Shown: one piece after another, positions 6,136 to 7,405 of the stretch
Layout of the letters: every line of letters begins with the position of its first letter
Position numbering within the stretch: position 1 is the first letter of the stretch
From: Nitrosomonas sp. UBA6494
Lineage (GTDB): Bacteria > Pseudomonadota > Gammaproteobacteria > Burkholderiales > Nitrosomonadaceae
Assembly (NCBI GenBank): GCA_002435335.1
Contig: DJMI01000135.1
Location: 1 to 7,405, forward strand
Reading direction: 5' to 3'
DNA: 7,405 bases
Position numbers and translations under genes: made by a program
The notes under the pieces: model-generated
Database searches by the model: none
Seen by the model: the letters and a program-made list of their open reading frames with translations, nothing else
What the model was told of the DNA's origin: nothing

Positions 6136-7405
6136 TTACTTGTTTGATTTCTGCAGGCGCTTCCATGCAGCAATACTGATTTGCTTCGAGCGGGACAACG
6201 TAAGTTGATTTTCAGGGGTTGTCTTAGTAATCGTCGATCCCGCGCCGATGACGGATCCTTTAGAAATCTTGACTGGCGCCACCAGTTGCGTATCCGAACC
6301 GATAAATACATCGTCTTCGATGATGGTTTGGTATTTATTGGCGCCGTCGTAATTGCACGTGATGGTGCCCGCACCGACATTCACGTTTTCACCGACGATC
6401 GAATCGCCGATATAGCTCAAATGATTGGCCTTGCTGCCTGCGGCGATGCTGCTGTTTTTGACTTCGACGAAGTTGCCGATATGCACTTTGTTCGCCAGCC
6501 GAGTACCCGGTCGAATGCGTGCATAAGGACCAATTCTGCCATGCTCACCGATTACCGTGTCCTCTATCAAACTGTACGGTAAAACAACCGTTCCGGCTGC
6601 GACGGAAACATGCTTCAAAATGCAATGGGCATTTATTTTGACACCGTCTCCCAAGCTCACATTGCCTTCAAAAATACAATTGATGTCGATTTCAACATCC
6701 ACTCCACACGTCAATTGCCCTCGGATGTCTATCCGCATCGGATCGGCAAGCTGCACGCCTTGATCCAGCAGTTTCTCGGCATTTTGTTTTTGATAAATCC
6801 GCTCAAGTTCGGCCAGTTGAGATTTGCTGTTGATTCCCATCACCTCGGAAAACTGCGACACTTGCGACGAAGCAACCGGGATTCCTTGTTTGACCGCCAT
6901 CGCCACAATATCAGTCAAATAGTATTCTTTCTGTGCGTTGTTGTTTTCAAGTTTGGATAACCATGAATGCAGATATTCATTCGGAATCGCCATGATGCCG
7001 GTGTTAATCTCACCAATCAATTGCTGCTCGGCGGAGGCATCCTTTTGTTCGACGATGGCTTGCACAGCAAGTGTTCCCGAATCGCGCACGATTCTGCCGT
7101 AACCGGAAGGATCGGATGTCATGGCTGTCAGCAATGCACAATTTTTTGGCTGCGCTTGCGCAATCAAAGACTGCAATGTCTGCACTTGAATCAACGGTAC
7201 ATCACCGTACAGCATCAGTGTCGTGCCGTCTTGATCCAAAAACGGCAACGCTTGCATTGCCGCATGCCCGGTGCCCAGTTGCTGCGACTGTGTCACCCAA
7301 ACCAAATCATCGCCTGCGATGGATTGTTTGATCAAATCGCCACCATGTCCGATGACGATGCAAATTTTATCAGGCGACAATAATCGCGCCGTATCGAGCA
7401 CATGC
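6136..7405 (-). CDS. glmU: bifunctional GlmU, N-terminally cut by window edge (acetyltransferase / uridylyltransferase)
   Basis: Acetylates glucosamine-1-phosphate and then couples it to UTP to give UDP-GlcNAc. The gene runs off the high-coordinate end. The first visible in-frame residues are HVLDTARLLSP, matching the family's HVIDAA region, so the GTG at 7401 is an internal Val and not a start. About 36-38 residues, including the LAAGxGTRM motif, lie outside. Counting from that Val, the uridylyltransferase part shows GHGGDL (18-23), QLGTGHAAMQ (41-50), YGDVPL (65-70, metal-binding Asp67), GYGRIVR (100-106), EINTGI (131-136) and EYYLTDI (159-165). The left-handed beta-helix acetyltransferase part starts near residue 225 and carries NFVEVKNS (310-317), KANHLSY (324-330, catalytic His327) and GAGTITCNYDGANK (343-356). 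Predicted full length is about 458, as in E. coli (456). It stands upstream of glmS in the same pathway and probably the same operon. Confidence 0.97.
   Translation of the reverse strand, partial: HVLDTARLLSPDKICIVIGHGGDLIKQSIAGDDLVWVTQSQQLGTGHAAMQALPFLDQDGTTLMLYGDVPLIQVQTLQSLIAQAQPKNCALLTAMTSDPSGYGRIVRDSGTLAVQAIVEQKDASAEQQLIGEINTGIMAIPNEYLHSWLSKLENNNAQKEYYLTDIVAMAVKQGIPVASSQVSQFSEVMGINSKSQLAELERIYQKQNAEKLLDQGVQLADPMRIDIRGQLTCGVDVEIDINCIFEGNVSLGDGVKINAHCILKHVSVAAGTVVLPYSLIEDTVIGEHGRIGPYARIRPGTRLANKVHIGNFVEVKNSSIAAGSKANHLSYIGDSIVGENVNVGAGTITCNYDGANKYQTIIEDDVFIGSDTQLVAPVKISKGSVIGAGSTITKTTPENQLTLSRSKQISIAAWKRLQKSNK

Noticed and set aside
6967..7383. Plus-strand 138-codon open frame opposite glmU
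   Set aside because: It is antisense to conserved GlmU uridylyltransferase motifs; composition is Arg/Gln/Cys/His-rich as expected for a shadow frame.
7399..7401. GTG at the window edge as the glmU start
   Set aside because: The frame stays open upstream (His codon at 7404-7402), and the residues match the interior HVIDAA region of GlmU, so the true start lies outside the window.

Overview
The window reads as core-metabolism chromosome from a Gram-negative bacterium, most likely a betaproteobacterium. The protein sequences and the glmU-glmS pairing would suit a Nitrosomonadales-type organism, but that taxon is an inference from remembered family resemblance and has not been tested. Base composition is balanced. 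No mobile elements, RNA genes, CRISPR arrays or signs of recent transfer are visible. All five genes lie on the minus strand, so transcription runs from high to low coordinates.

Layout in transcription order: glmU (7405 to 6136, 5' end cut by the window edge) and glmS (6086 to 4230) form a 49-nt-spaced pair for UDP-N-acetylglucosamine synthesis. A 250-bp intergenic region (4229-3980) follows. It holds a good sigma70-like promoter, a CRP/FNR-family-like palindrome at about -62 that overlaps the glmS stop, and a short T-tract hairpin in the presumed leader. Next come cysD (3979 to 3083) and cysN (3083 to 1284), overlapping by one base, which encode the two subunits of sulfate adenylyltransferase. 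After a 174-bp gap comes galE (1109 to 84), UDP-glucose 4-epimerase. The last 83 bases hold no recognisable gene.

Functionally, GlmS makes glucosamine-6-phosphate and GlmU turns glucosamine-1-phosphate into UDP-GlcNAc for peptidoglycan and LPS. GalE supplies UDP-galactose for surface sugars. CysDN activates sulfate to APS for cysteine synthesis or sulfation.

The most unusual item is the C-terminal 150 or so residues of CysN. They are clearly homologous to APS kinase (CysC), as in bifunctional CysNC/NodQ proteins, but the core of the ATP-binding P-loop is missing by a clean in-frame deletion. The DGDN aspartate and the phospho-acceptor serine are replaced, and about 30 residues of the APS-binding/lid segment are gone. 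The frame is open and other conserved blocks survive. This looks like a retained pseudo-APS-kinase domain, either a structural or regulatory module (compare the inactive APS-kinase-like domain of fungal ATP sulfurylase) or a decaying relic.
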